Origin: an uncultured Coriobacteriaceae bacterium
GTDB lineage: Bacteria > Actinomycetota > Coriobacteriia > Coriobacteriales > Eggerthellaceae
Length of the DNA stretch: 32,514 nucleotides
NCBI GenBank assembly: GCA_902779135.1
Contig: CACZAR010000009.1
Coordinates: 1-32,514 of the forward strand
Direction: 5' to 3'
In this document: piece after piece, positions 24,122 through 31,549 of the stretch
Position numbering within the stretch: the first letter of the stretch is position 1
Layout: every line of letters starts with the position of its first letter
Notes under the pieces: generated by a model
Seen by the model: the letters and a program-made list of their open reading frames with translations, nothing else
Told to the model about the DNA's origin: nothing
Databases searched by the model: none
Translations under genes and position numbers: made by a program

Positions 24122-24298
24122 ATGCGCAGCAGGTCTCCTGGCTGATGGGTCGTGCGAGGTGCTCGTCCTTCCCAGGAAGCCGAGCCCCAGTGGATGCTGG
24201 GCACCTAATCCCAATCACAGTTGCGGGACAGCGCGGGATTCTCACCCGCTTCCCTATTCTCCCTGGCAATTCGTGTCGAATTCCAGGGCACTGCACAT
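24122..24298 (-). promoter_or_regulatory. Cobalamin riboswitch, canonical long form
   Basis: Read on the minus strand, the aptamer has GCCAGGGAGAATAGGGAAGC, then GGGTGAGAATCCCGC (P5), TGTCCCGCAACTGTGA and, after about 75 nt of peripheral hairpins (including a GGTGC/GCACC pair), the B12 box GCCAGGAGACCTGC (24128-24141 on the plus strand). All conserved blocks of the classic class-I cobalamin riboswitch are present. It precedes the binding-protein gene by about 220 nt, enough for an expression platform. Cobalamin binding would be expected to repress the whole transporter operon. Confidence 0.95.
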
Positions 24299-24305
24299 AG
24301 TTGAC

Positions 24306-24311
24306 AGTATA
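24306..24311 (-). promoter_or_regulatory. -10-like box before the long riboswitch
   Basis: The minus strand reads TATACT here, about 8 nt before the first recognisable aptamer bases (at 24298). Placement fits a start site at the 5' end of the riboswitch RNA. No good -35 box is visible at 17 bp. This would give the transporter its own promoter, separate from the dipeptidase gene upstream. Confidence 0.4.
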
Positions 24312-24373
24312 CAGCTGCTTAACATGGTTGTTGGCGAGAAGCGCATTGAACGATGCCGTTGGTTGCTGGAAAA

Positions 24374-25033
24374 CTAACCCCTCAGATACGCAGAAGAAAC
24401 GGGGAACTCGAAGTACGTGTCGGGGTAGGGTTCGTCCTTCAGCGTGAAGTGCCACCATTCGCAGAAGATCGGTTCGAAGCCGTTGCGCAGCATTGCGTCG
24501 CGTAGGAACATCCTGTTCACGTACTGCTCATCGGTGATGCCGCGGTAATCGGGGTGCGACTTTTCGCTGAACAGGTCGAAGGGGCTGCCCATGTCGACCT
24601 CTTTGCCAGTGGCCATGTCGAGCAACGTCAAATCGACGGTGCTTCCCCTACTGTGGCTTGACTGCTTGGCGATGTAGCCGCGTCTGAAGAGTTCGGCCTT
24701 CTCGAGGTCGGGATAGAAGAACGGTTTCATGCGCAAGTCCAAATCGTCGGCGCTCCATTGAACGAACTGCTTCACTGCGGTCGTTGGACGGTAAGCATCG
24801 AAGACTTTCAGACGGAAGCCTTGCGAGGCGAGTTCGCCGCTGACGGACTGGAGCGCGCGAGCGGCTTCCTTGGTCACGATGGCGCAGGGCTCCTCGTAAC
24901 CGATGATGCGCTCGCCGATGAAGTTGTACGTCGAGTAGTAGCGGATTTCCTGGATGATGCTCGGCACGAAGTCGGCGAGCACTACAAACCCAGAAGCGTC
25001 ATTCGTCACGATTTCCTTGTAATCGGGCTCCAT
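24374..25033 (-). CDS. vanX: VanX/DdpX-type D-Ala-D-Ala dipeptidase
   Basis: The 219-residue zinc peptidase should cleave D-alanyl-D-alanine. All family active-site elements are visible: the R in DAYRP (R82), zinc ligands H127 and D134 in SSHSRGSTVDL, catalytic E192 and zinc ligand H195 in EWWHF. No signal peptide is seen, so it is cytoplasmic, as VanX and DdpX are. ATG 25033 is preceded by GGACGGGAG. No vanA/vanH genes lie next to it, so glycopeptide resistance is not implied; cell-wall dipeptide recycling is more likely. The next genes downstream on the same strand are a Dpp-type transporter, giving the gene order of E. coli ddpXABCDF, but a riboswitch and a likely promoter intervene. Confidence 0.92.
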   Translation of the reverse strand: MEPDYKEIVTNDASGFVVLADFVPSIIQEIRYYSTYNFIGERIIGYEEPCAIVTKEAARALQSVSGELASQGFRLKVFDAYRPTTAVKQFVQWSADDLDLRMKPFFYPDLEKAELFRRGYIAKQSSHSRGSTVDLTLLDMATGKEVDMGSPFDLFSEKSHPDYRGITDEQYVNRMFLRDAMLRNGFEPIFCEWWHFTLKDEPYPDTYFEFPVSSAYLRG

Positions 25034-25122
25034 TGCTCCCGTCCTTCTGTTTCAAACTCTGCAAATCATGTCAGGTTCCATGATAGTTTGTCCGCCTGTG
25101 GAATAGCCGCATTTTCATAGGC

Positions 25123-25374
25123 GAATCAAACTCCCGCGGGGAAGTCGGTTGCAATCAAACTCCCCGGGGGAAGTCGGTAGCGATCAAACTCCCGCGGGGA
25201 ACATGATTGGCCGCAAGGCGATCAAGCTCCCGCGGGGAAAACGATCAAACTCCCCGGGGGAAATCGGTTTCCCCGGGGGAAAGTGATTGGGGAAAGAGAT
25301 TCGCGATCAAACTCCCGCGGGGAAAATGGTTTGGGAAAATGGTTTACGCATCAAGCTCCCGCGGGGAAATGGTT
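25123..25374 (+). repeat. Palindromic repeat cluster D (8 copies)
   Basis: Eight units of the family lie in 252 bases. Six or seven read RATCAARCTCCCGCGGGGAA or RATCAAACTCCCCGGGGGAA; one is TTTCCCCGGGGGAAAGTGATT. Spacing between unit centres is irregular, about 17 to 45 nt. Each core (CCCGCGGGG or CCCCGGGGG) is palindromic and most are followed by a GGTT or GATT flank. This is the largest cluster in the window, located between the divergent vanX and GAF-ABC genes. No gene is seen in 25034-25462. Confidence 0.9.
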
Positions 25375-25462
25375 TTTGGTCCAGTTGTCGATTGGCGTAT
25401 CATGGTGATAGCTGTGTGAAAACCAGTGTCGTGTGCGCGAATCGCGGAGCGTTAGGACACAT

Positions 25463-26683
25463 ATGGATAATTCAATGCTCAAGTACTTCAAGACCATCGG
25501 CGAGATCCAGGGCACGATCGCCAACGCGACGACGCTCGAGGAGGCGCTGCAGGGCGGGCTCAAGGTCATCGTCGAGAGCGCAGGGGCCGCCGGCGGCGCC
25601 ATCTGGTACGCCGACAAGGCCGGCGACGGCGCGCTTCACCCCTACTTCTGGATCGGGCCGGTCGACCTGACCCGCAGGTCGCACGCGCCGGGAGACGGCT
25701 CGGTGGGGCGCGTCTTCGAGTCGCAGAGGGCCGAGCGCCTCTTCGAGTTCGACGCGACCCAGGACGTCGAGACCGCCATCGACTTCATGGGCATGCCCGT
25801 GACCTCGATGGTGTGCGTGCCCTTCTCCAGCCAGACCGAGGACCTCGGCGTCGTCCAGTTCGTCAACAGGGCAGACGGCGGCTCGTTCACCGACGAGGAC
25901 GCCGACGTCATGGAGATCATGGCGATGATGGCGGCGATCGCCGTCGAGGAGAACGAGGAGCTGGCCGCGCCCTGGCAGCCCGGCGAGGTCGTCATGGAGC
26001 TGCGCGACATCACCCGCGAGTTCCAGAACGGCGAGACCGTGACCAAGGTGCTCAAGGGCGTCAACCTCGACGTGTACGAGGGCGAGTTCCTGGCGCTTTT
26101 GGGCGAGTCGGGCTGCGGCAAGTCGACGCTTCTCAACATCGTCGGCGGCATGGACTCGGCGACCTCGGGCACCTTCACCTACCTGGGGCGGGACCTGAGC
26201 AGCGCCTCCCAGGACGAGCTCACCGAGTTCCGCCGCGCCAACATCGGCTTCATCTTCCAGAGCTACAACCTCATGCCGAACCTCACGGCGGTCCAGAACC
26301 TAGACCTCATAGGCGAGCTGGTCGACGAGCCCATGGACGCCGACGAGGCGCTCGAGGTGGTCAAGCTCTCCGACAGGAAGAAGAGCTACCCGAGCCAGCT
26401 CTCCGGCGGCCAGCAGCAGCGCGTCTCGATCGCGCGCGCCCTCGTGAAGAACCCGAAGGTGATCCTCGCCGACGAGCCCACCGCGGCGCTCGACTACGCC
26501 ACCTCGATCGAGGTGCTCCAGGCCCTCGAGGAGGTCGTGCGGGGCGGCACCACCATGGTGATGGTCACCCACAACGAGGAGATCACCCGCATGGCCGACC
26601 GCGTCGTGCGCATGCGCGACGGGCGCATGCACGAGGTCACGGTCAACCGCCACCCGGCGCACGCGACCGACCTGGTCTGGTAG
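25463..26683 (+). CDS. GAF domain-ABC ATPase fusion (MacB/LolD-type)
   Basis: The 406-residue protein joins a GAF-like domain (about residues 5-165) to a MacB/LolD-type ATPase (about 178-395). The GAF part shows [19 protein letters not shown] and [11 protein letters not shown], typical of GAF strands. The ATPase has Walker [10 protein letters not shown] (214-222), [12 protein letters not shown], signature [15 protein letters not shown], Walker [13 protein letters not shown] and H-loop VTHNEE. LolD/MacB ATPases are normally about 230 residues with no sensor domain, so the fusion is unusual and suggests ligand control of the pump. ATG 25463 has AGGA 5 nt upstream; an in-frame GTG at 25433 lacks one. 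It is directly followed by its permease. Its DNA is clearly GC-richer than the flanks: two hand-counted 60-nt samples gave 43/60 and 42/60 G+C, a third 36/60. Confidence 0.9.
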   Translation: MDNSMLKYFKTIGEIQGTIANATTLEEALQGGLKVIVESAGAAGGAIWYADKAGDGALHPYFWIGPVDLTRRSHAPGDGSVGRVFESQRAERLFEFDATQDVETAIDFMGMPVTSMVCVPFSSQTEDLGVVQFVNRADGGSFTDEDADVMEIMAMMAAIAVEENEELAAPWQPGEVVMELRDITREFQNGETVTKVLKGVNLDVYEGEFLALLGESGCGKSTLLNIVGGMDSATSGTFTYLGRDLSSASQDELTEFRRANIGFIFQSYNLMPNLTAVQNLDLIGELVDEPMDADEALEVVKLSDRKKSYPSQLSGGQQQRVSIARALVKNPKVILADEPTAALDYATSIEVLQALEEVVRGGTTMVMVTHNEEITRMADRVVRMRDGRMHEVTVNRHPAHATDLVW

Positions 26684-29600
26684 GTGACGCACGTGAAGCC
26701 GACCCAGGTAAAGGAGCTCTTCGCGAACATCAGGAAGACGTTCGTGTCGTTCTTCAGCATCCTGATGTTCGTGGCGCTGGGCGTAGGGATCTTCCTCGGC
26801 ATCAGCTGGGCGGGCCCCGCGCTTCAGAACGCCGCAGATAACGAGTTCGACAAAGGGTCGCTGCACCATTTCCAAATTCAATACCCCTATGGATTGACCG
26901 ATGATGACCTGACGAAGCTTGCCAAGGTCGAAGGGGTGTCCGACATCGAGCCAACCCGGCAGTCTTTTCAAACTGCCACCATCCTCGGCGTTGAGAGAAC
27001 GGTCAAGGTGCAGACCCTGACCGAGCGCATCGACGTTCCCGACGTGATCGAAGGCGAGCTTCCTTCGAGTCCAAACGAAATCGCCTTGAACGAAGTTGCG
27101 GCAATTAATGTTGGTTGCAATGTTGGCGATACCATCACGTTCATAGAAGACGGAAACGCTGGCGGCGATGATGACCCCTCGGCATTGCTGGCACAGCCAG
27201 CAGACACTGCAGTCGGCGAATCCGAGGGTGCGGGAACGGTTGACAAGGATGGTATGAAGTACCTGAACGGGTCGACCTACAAGGTCACGGCCCTCGTCAA
27301 GAGTCCCGAGTACGTGGCCAGGGCGTCTGCGACGTACGGTCTTTCCACCTCGCCGACAGGTTCAATCGACCTGTTGGCGTGGGTGCCCGCAGAAGCGTTC
27401 GACGCTTCGGCATTCCAAAACGGATATCCGGTGGTCGATGTGGTTTGCAACAGCCTGACTGGCTTGGCAACCTTCAGCGACAACTACAAGAAGGCATCTT
27501 CCGAACTGGAGCAGGGCATCACCGATGTAGCAACTGATTTGGCAAACGCGCGATTCGAGGATTTGCATGGTCAGGCGGGAAAGAAAATCGACGATGCTCA
27601 ACAGCAGCTCGACGAGGGAAAGCAGAAGATCGCCGATGGCGAACAACAGCTCGCAGACGGTCGCGCCGAGCTCGAGTCCAAGAAGGCCGAAGGCGAGGCG
27701 AAACTCGCAGAGGGCTATCAAACGCTCATGTACTACGAGGGCTTGAAGAAAGAAGGCGAAGCGAAGCTTGCGGAAGGTCGCGCGACAATCGCACAAGCCG
27801 AAGGGCTGCTCGCCGAAGCCGATAAGGCAAAAGCAGAGATTTCGAAAATCTCATCCGATGCGAGCGATTTCAAGAAAGACCAAGATGCCAAGCTTGCTGA
27901 AAAGAAGATCACTCAAGAGGAATACGATGCAAACCTTGATGCTTATGGATCTGATGTTACGGACGACCTGAAAGAATACGCTGATAAAGTAGGGATTCCC
28001 GTTCCCGTAATCGACCATACCAATTTCAACGAAGCGCTTGAAGTGGCAAACGAGATAACAGCCCACTTCGAGGAATTCCCCGTGACGTTCCAGGGCGAGA
28101 CCATGACGCTTGCTCAAGCGAGGGTGCGGCTCGCCGAGGGGCGCCAGCAGCTCGCCGATGCTGAAGCGCAGTACAACGAGGCGGTTCCCAAGCTCAACGC
28201 TGGTTGGGCCCAGTACTACGCAGGATGGGACGAGCTGAATCGGCTCGTCGCGGAAGGCGAGCAGAAGCTTGCCGATGGCGAGGCGGAGCTTGCCGAAGCC
28301 AAGGAGAAGGTGGCTGAGAACGAGCCGAAACTCGAAAAGGCCAAGCAGCGCTTCGCTTCCATGAAGCAGAGCAGGTGCGCTGTAATGTCTCGTTCCTACA
28401 ATACGGGGGCGGCTCAAGTTTCCATGTTCAGCGACATCACCTCGAACCTCAGCTTCTCGATGGCGGCCCTGTTCATCATCGTGGGCCTGCTCGTCTCCTA
28501 CTTTGCCGTCAGCCGTATCGTCCACGAGCAGATCACGCAAATCGGCACCAAGAAGGCGCTCGGTTTGCGTTCGCGCGAGATCACGACAAGCTTCCTGGCA
28601 TACTCCGCTATCGCGGTCGTCGCCGGTGCCATCGTCGGTACTATCATGGGCATCTTGTTGGTTGAGGGAATCATCGGTCGAGTATTCAGCGGCATGTTCG
28701 CATTCGGTGGGTATCCGCCGTATTTCGGGGTGCCACTGTTCTTCGTGGTTGTACTGCTCGAACTGGTGCTCGTGCTTGGCGCCACATATCTGGCTTGTCG
28801 CAGGATCTTGAAGGAGCACGCGGTCGAGCTGCTAAAAGGCGAGAAGCCGCCCGAGGGCAAGACACGTTTCTACGAGAAGTGGGATCTGTGGGATGGTTTG
28901 CCGCTGTTCATCCAAACCATCGTGAACAATTGCATGAACGACAGGCGCCGCGTGCTGAGCACGATTGTGGGCGTGGCGGGGTGCACGGCGCTCATTGTGA
29001 CTGCCATCACGCTGAACGACAATGTAACGAAGAGCTACGATCGTCACTACGAGACCGTGTACGGCTTCAACGCCATAGCGTATGTCGACGCGAAAACCGA
29101 TGGCGCGGCTGACGAGGTCGAAAAGGCGCTCGAGCAGGAAGGCTACACTGCGACGCCCGTACTTCGTCAGCGTTTCATCCTTACTCAGCCAGATGGCAAT
29201 CGCGGTGCTATTCGCGTCGTCGTGCCGTCGGACGAAAGCAAATTCGCGAATTCGTATCATGTGAATCCCGTTTCGGGCAACGAGTTCGACCCCTCAAGCG
29301 ACGGTGTCTGGGTGAGCCAGGCGTATGCCGACCATTTCGGGGCGAAGGTCGGCGACATCTTGACGTTCGAGGATGCCGACGGAAGGATGTACGAGGCTCC
29401 CATCAGCGGGTTCCATGAGTTTTGGCTGACGTACCACGAGGCCGTAATGGGACGAGACGCCTACAAGAACCTGTTTGGTGAAGATGCGGTGCCGAACGTT
29501 GTGCTTGTCGATGTGCGCGATGCGGATTTACAGGATGTGGCGCAGCGCCTCGAAAGCGTGAATGGCTTCCACTCCCTAGCGGACGATAAGACGAGTCAGC

Positions 29601-30025
29601 ACAGCGCTTTCGAAACGTTCTCGAAAGTGTCAGGTGCAGTCGTGCTCATCTACATTGCGCTGTCCACCCTCATGGCCATTGTCGTGCTCCTGAACCTGAA
29701 CGTCATGTTCATCGAGGAGAAGAAGCGCGAGCTCATCGTGCTCATGATCAACGGATTCAGCGTGAAAGACGCTCGGCACTACATTTCCTATGACAACATC
29801 GTGCTCACGGCGATAGGCATAATTGTGGGAATGCTGCTCGGTTGCATCATGGGCTCGATAACCGTTGCAACTGTGGAGCCTTCGACGAGCGTGTTCCTGA
29901 AAAGCCCCGATGGGCTAGCCATTGGAGTTGGCATCGTAGGCAGTGCAATTCTGGCAATCATCATGTCCCTCATCGCATTGAGGCGTGTCTCGAACTTCAA
30001 GCTGACCGATATCAACAGGTTCTAA
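26684..30025 (+). CDS. Large FtsX/MacB-type ABC transporter permease with coiled-coil ectodomain
   Basis: The 1113-residue membrane protein has one N-terminal membrane segment (about 17-43), a long outer region, three segments (about 589-612, 635-665, 678-705), a fifth (756-776), a second outer region (about 777-980) and three more (981-1009, 1038-1062, 1076-1099). This is the duplicated FtsX-domain layout of YknZ/MacB-like permeases for lipids, peptides or envelope signalling. Residues 269-562 of the first outer region are dominated by repeating LADGEAEL/LAEG heptads, a predicted coiled coil. GTG 26684 directly follows the ATPase stop (TAGGTG); a second GTG at 26693 is possible. G+C falls sharply after about 26820: hand counts in the gene were 33/60 (27121) and 27/60 (27841). 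The substrate is unknown. Confidence 0.9.
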   Translation: MTHVKPTQVKELFANIRKTFVSFFSILMFVALGVGIFLGISWAGPALQNAADNEFDKGSLHHFQIQYPYGLTDDDLTKLAKVEGVSDIEPTRQSFQTATILGVERTVKVQTLTERIDVPDVIEGELPSSPNEIALNEVAAINVGCNVGDTITFIEDGNAGGDDDPSALLAQPADTAVGESEGAGTVDKDGMKYLNGSTYKVTALVKSPEYVARASATYGLSTSPTGSIDLLAWVPAEAFDASAFQNGYPVVDVVCNSLTGLATFSDNYKKASSELEQGITDVATDLANARFEDLHGQAGKKIDDAQQQLDEGKQKIADGEQQLADGRAELESKKAEGEAKLAEGYQTLMYYEGLKKEGEAKLAEGRATIAQAEGLLAEADKAKAEISKISSDASDFKKDQDAKLAEKKITQEEYDANLDAYGSDVTDDLKEYADKVGIPVPVIDHTNFNEALEVANEITAHFEEFPVTFQGETMTLAQARVRLAEGRQQLADAEAQYNEAVPKLNAGWAQYYAGWDELNRLVAEGEQKLADGEAELAEAKEKVAENEPKLEKAKQRFASMKQSRCAVMSRSYNTGAAQVSMFSDITSNLSFSMAALFIIVGLLVSYFAVSRIVHEQITQIGTKKALGLRSREITTSFLAYSAIAVVAGAIVGTIMGILLVEGIIGRVFSGMFAFGGYPPYFGVPLFFVVVLLELVLVLGATYLACRRILKEHAVELLKGEKPPEGKTRFYEKWDLWDGLPLFIQTIVNNCMNDRRRVLSTIVGVAGCTALIVTAITLNDNVTKSYDRHYETVYGFNAIAYVDAKTDGAADEVEKALEQEGYTATPVLRQRFILTQPDGNRGAIRVVVPSDESKFANSYHVNPVSGNEFDPSSDGVWVSQAYADHFGAKVGDILTFEDADGRMYEAPISGFHEFWLTYHEAVMGRDAYKNLFGEDAVPNVVLVDVRDADLQDVAQRLESVNGFHSLADDKTSQHSAFETFSKVSGAVVLIYIALSTLMAIVVLLNLNVMFIEEKKRELIVLMINGFSVKDARHYISYDNIVLTAIGIIVGMLLGCIMGSITVATVEPSTSVFLKSPDGLAIGVGIVGSAILAIIMSLIALRRVSNFKLTDINRF

Positions 30026-30057
30026 GAGTTTGTTGTCAAACGCTGATTGGGTGCGAC

Positions 30058-30082
30058 ACCTGGAACTTATTCGCTTCCAGGT
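30058..30082. terminator. Hairpin between convergent permease and DUF2974 genes
   Basis: ACCTGGAA (30058-30065) and TTCCAGGT (30075-30082) form an 8-bp perfect stem with a 9-nt loop. The stop codon of the minus-strand gene (30067-30069) lies in the loop. It sits 33 nt after the permease stop. No clear T-run follows on either strand, so termination strength is uncertain. Confidence 0.45.
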
Positions 30083-31185
30083 AGGCGGGTCAGCGCAAGC
30101 TTTGCAGCCTCGTTTCCCATGATGGGTGCTATATCGCGCAGCATGCCAATGAGCGTGGTGCGCATCTCAGCCGGCAGTTTGGCGACGGCTTCGGCGACGG
30201 CGAGCGCGTTGACCGAGCGGTTCTCGCCAAACTCGCGCCATGTGTCGACCTCTGCAGCGCTGAAGATGTCGTAGACCGCGTCAATGAACAGCTCACGCTG
30301 GTCTCGGTCGTAGGACTTGGCCCAGCTGTTCATGGTTGCCGAGAAGATGGCTGCGTCGGGGCTGATCTCGTCGAGTGTGACGAAGTCACCGTCCTCGACC
30401 GTCCAATGGGTCGATGCGTGTTGCGCGAACAACATTCCGCTTGCACGTACAACGCGATAGTCGGGCCGACTTTCCATGAGCATGCCGAACACGCTGCTTT
30501 CGGGGACGGTCTTGCTGAGTTTCGCCTTGTATGCGGGCGAATCGATGCGCAGGGTTGGTGTGAATGCAAAGCCTGGACCGTCATGGCTGAAGATGCGCTC
30601 GACTTTTTCGAATGTCTGCTCACGGCAGGTGAGCGCGGCATACTCAGCAAGGTTGCCGCCCTTGCTGTGCCCGCCCACGTACAGGTTCGTCGGTTCGGTA
30701 TCCGCTATATCTTCGAGGTAGGTTCGGGCGCTTACCTGGCTGGGAACTTCCTCCATGAACGTCAGGTTGAAGTCTTCCTTCCATCCGGCGAGCGAGTTGT
30801 CGGTGCCGCGATAGGCCACGTAAGCCGAGCCGTCTGGGAAGAAGAACGTGATGGCTGCGAACTGCTTCTCGAAATGATTCGAAACATCGTTTGCGTAATA
30901 GCCCACCTTGAGTTCGGCGTAGCGCGGCGAGGCGAGTAGGGCAGACAGGAACTCGTCGCCGCCCATGTGCGAAAGCCATATCTCGCCGAATAGGTCGACA
31001 TGCGAGATGCCGCAGATGGCGACTGGTAACGGCATGAGCTCGGTTGGCACGGTGCGCCCGATCGCGCCCTTCTCGAAGCTGAAATACGAGATCGTTGAGA
31101 GCACGAGGCTGTCCACGTCGTTCAACGGCACCGCATCAAACGGCTCCCGTTGCTCTTCGAGATATTCGACAATCGTGTGATTCAT
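30067..31185 (-). CDS. DUF2974/Mbeg1-like predicted alpha/beta hydrolase
   Basis: The 372-residue protein is recognisable as the DUF2974 (Mbeg1-like) family, predicted lipase-like hydrolases of unknown substrate found in gut anaerobes. The N-terminus (NHTIVEYLEEQREPFD, then NDVDSLVLSTISYFSF) matches the family opening. A nucleophile elbow GGHSKGGNLAEYAAL contains the GxSxG motif, preceded by VAYRGTDNSLAGWKEDF typical of class-3 lipases. No signal peptide or membrane segment is seen. The frame is open to a TTG at 31248 and has an ATG at 31212. ATG 31185 is preferred: GGAAAG precedes it, it fits the family start, and a TATACT -10 box at 31217-31222 would place transcription start near 31209. 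No functional link to its neighbours is apparent. Confidence 0.82.
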   Translation of the reverse strand: MNHTIVEYLEEQREPFDAVPLNDVDSLVLSTISYFSFEKGAIGRTVPTELMPLPVAICGISHVDLFGEIWLSHMGGDEFLSALLASPRYAELKVGYYANDVSNHFEKQFAAITFFFPDGSAYVAYRGTDNSLAGWKEDFNLTFMEEVPSQVSARTYLEDIADTEPTNLYVGGHSKGGNLAEYAALTCREQTFEKVERIFSHDGPGFAFTPTLRIDSPAYKAKLSKTVPESSVFGMLMESRPDYRVVRASGMLFAQHASTHWTVEDGDFVTLDEISPDAAIFSATMNSWAKSYDRDQRELFIDAVYDIFSAAEVDTWREFGENRSVNALAVAEAVAKLPAEMRTTLIGMLRDIAPIMGNEAAKLALTRLPGSE

Positions 31186-31216
31186 GACGTCTTTCCAATC
31201 GGGGTCTTTCATGAAC

Positions 31217-31222
31217 AGTATA
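31217..31222 (-). promoter_or_regulatory. -10-like box of the DUF2974 gene
   Basis: The minus strand reads TATACT here, 32 nt before the chosen ATG at 31185. A TTGACC lies further upstream, but at about 20-bp spacing it is a poor -35 match. The box supports a start codon downstream of 31209. Confidence 0.35.
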
Positions 31223-31389
31223 GAGTTCGCCTGCCCGTGATGGGTCAATGCTTCTCAGGAATCAAATTACAAGCGAACAGTGAGGCATGCGAGGCGGGCT
31301 CAACCACAAGTTCATCGCAAGCACGAACGATGGGTAAATTCGTCACGATTTATTTGAACGACTTGGTGGATTTGCATTGTGCACTGTGC

Positions 31390-31424
31390 CATAATGCTCA
31401 TAAAGAAATTTTATGAGCATTATG
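31390..31424 (+). promoter_or_regulatory. 15-bp perfect palindrome, candidate operator
   Basis: CATAATGCTCATAAA (31390-31404) and TTTATGAGCATTATG (31410-31424) are perfect inverted repeats around 5 nt. It lies in the 364-nt gap between the divergent DUF2974 and methyltransferase genes, about 125 nt before the latter. The inner arms contain GCATTATGC, also found in the inverted repeat near focA. AT-rich dyads of this size upstream of a gene are typical operators; a terminator is less likely because no gene ends nearby. The rest of 31186-31549 shows nothing else recognisable. Confidence 0.6.
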
Positions 31425-31549
31425 CGTGTGCAAGGATAACGTTTGGCATTGACGTTGTTCGGCTGTTTGGCTGAAGGTGTGAAGGTTTCGATTTGTAGTG
31501 GTGGGTTAAGTCTTTTCGCGAGAAAGGCTGAAGAGAGGAAGGAACCAGC

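Noticed and set aside
24374-25033. Part of a vancomycin-resistance cluster
   Set aside because: VanX motifs are present, but no vanH, vanA ligase or VanRS genes are adjacent; recycling or ddp-like context is more likely.
25123-25374. Possible CRISPR array
   Set aside because: Units are short palindromes with irregular 17-45 nt centre spacing and no uniform unique spacers; the same units occur singly elsewhere; no cas genes.
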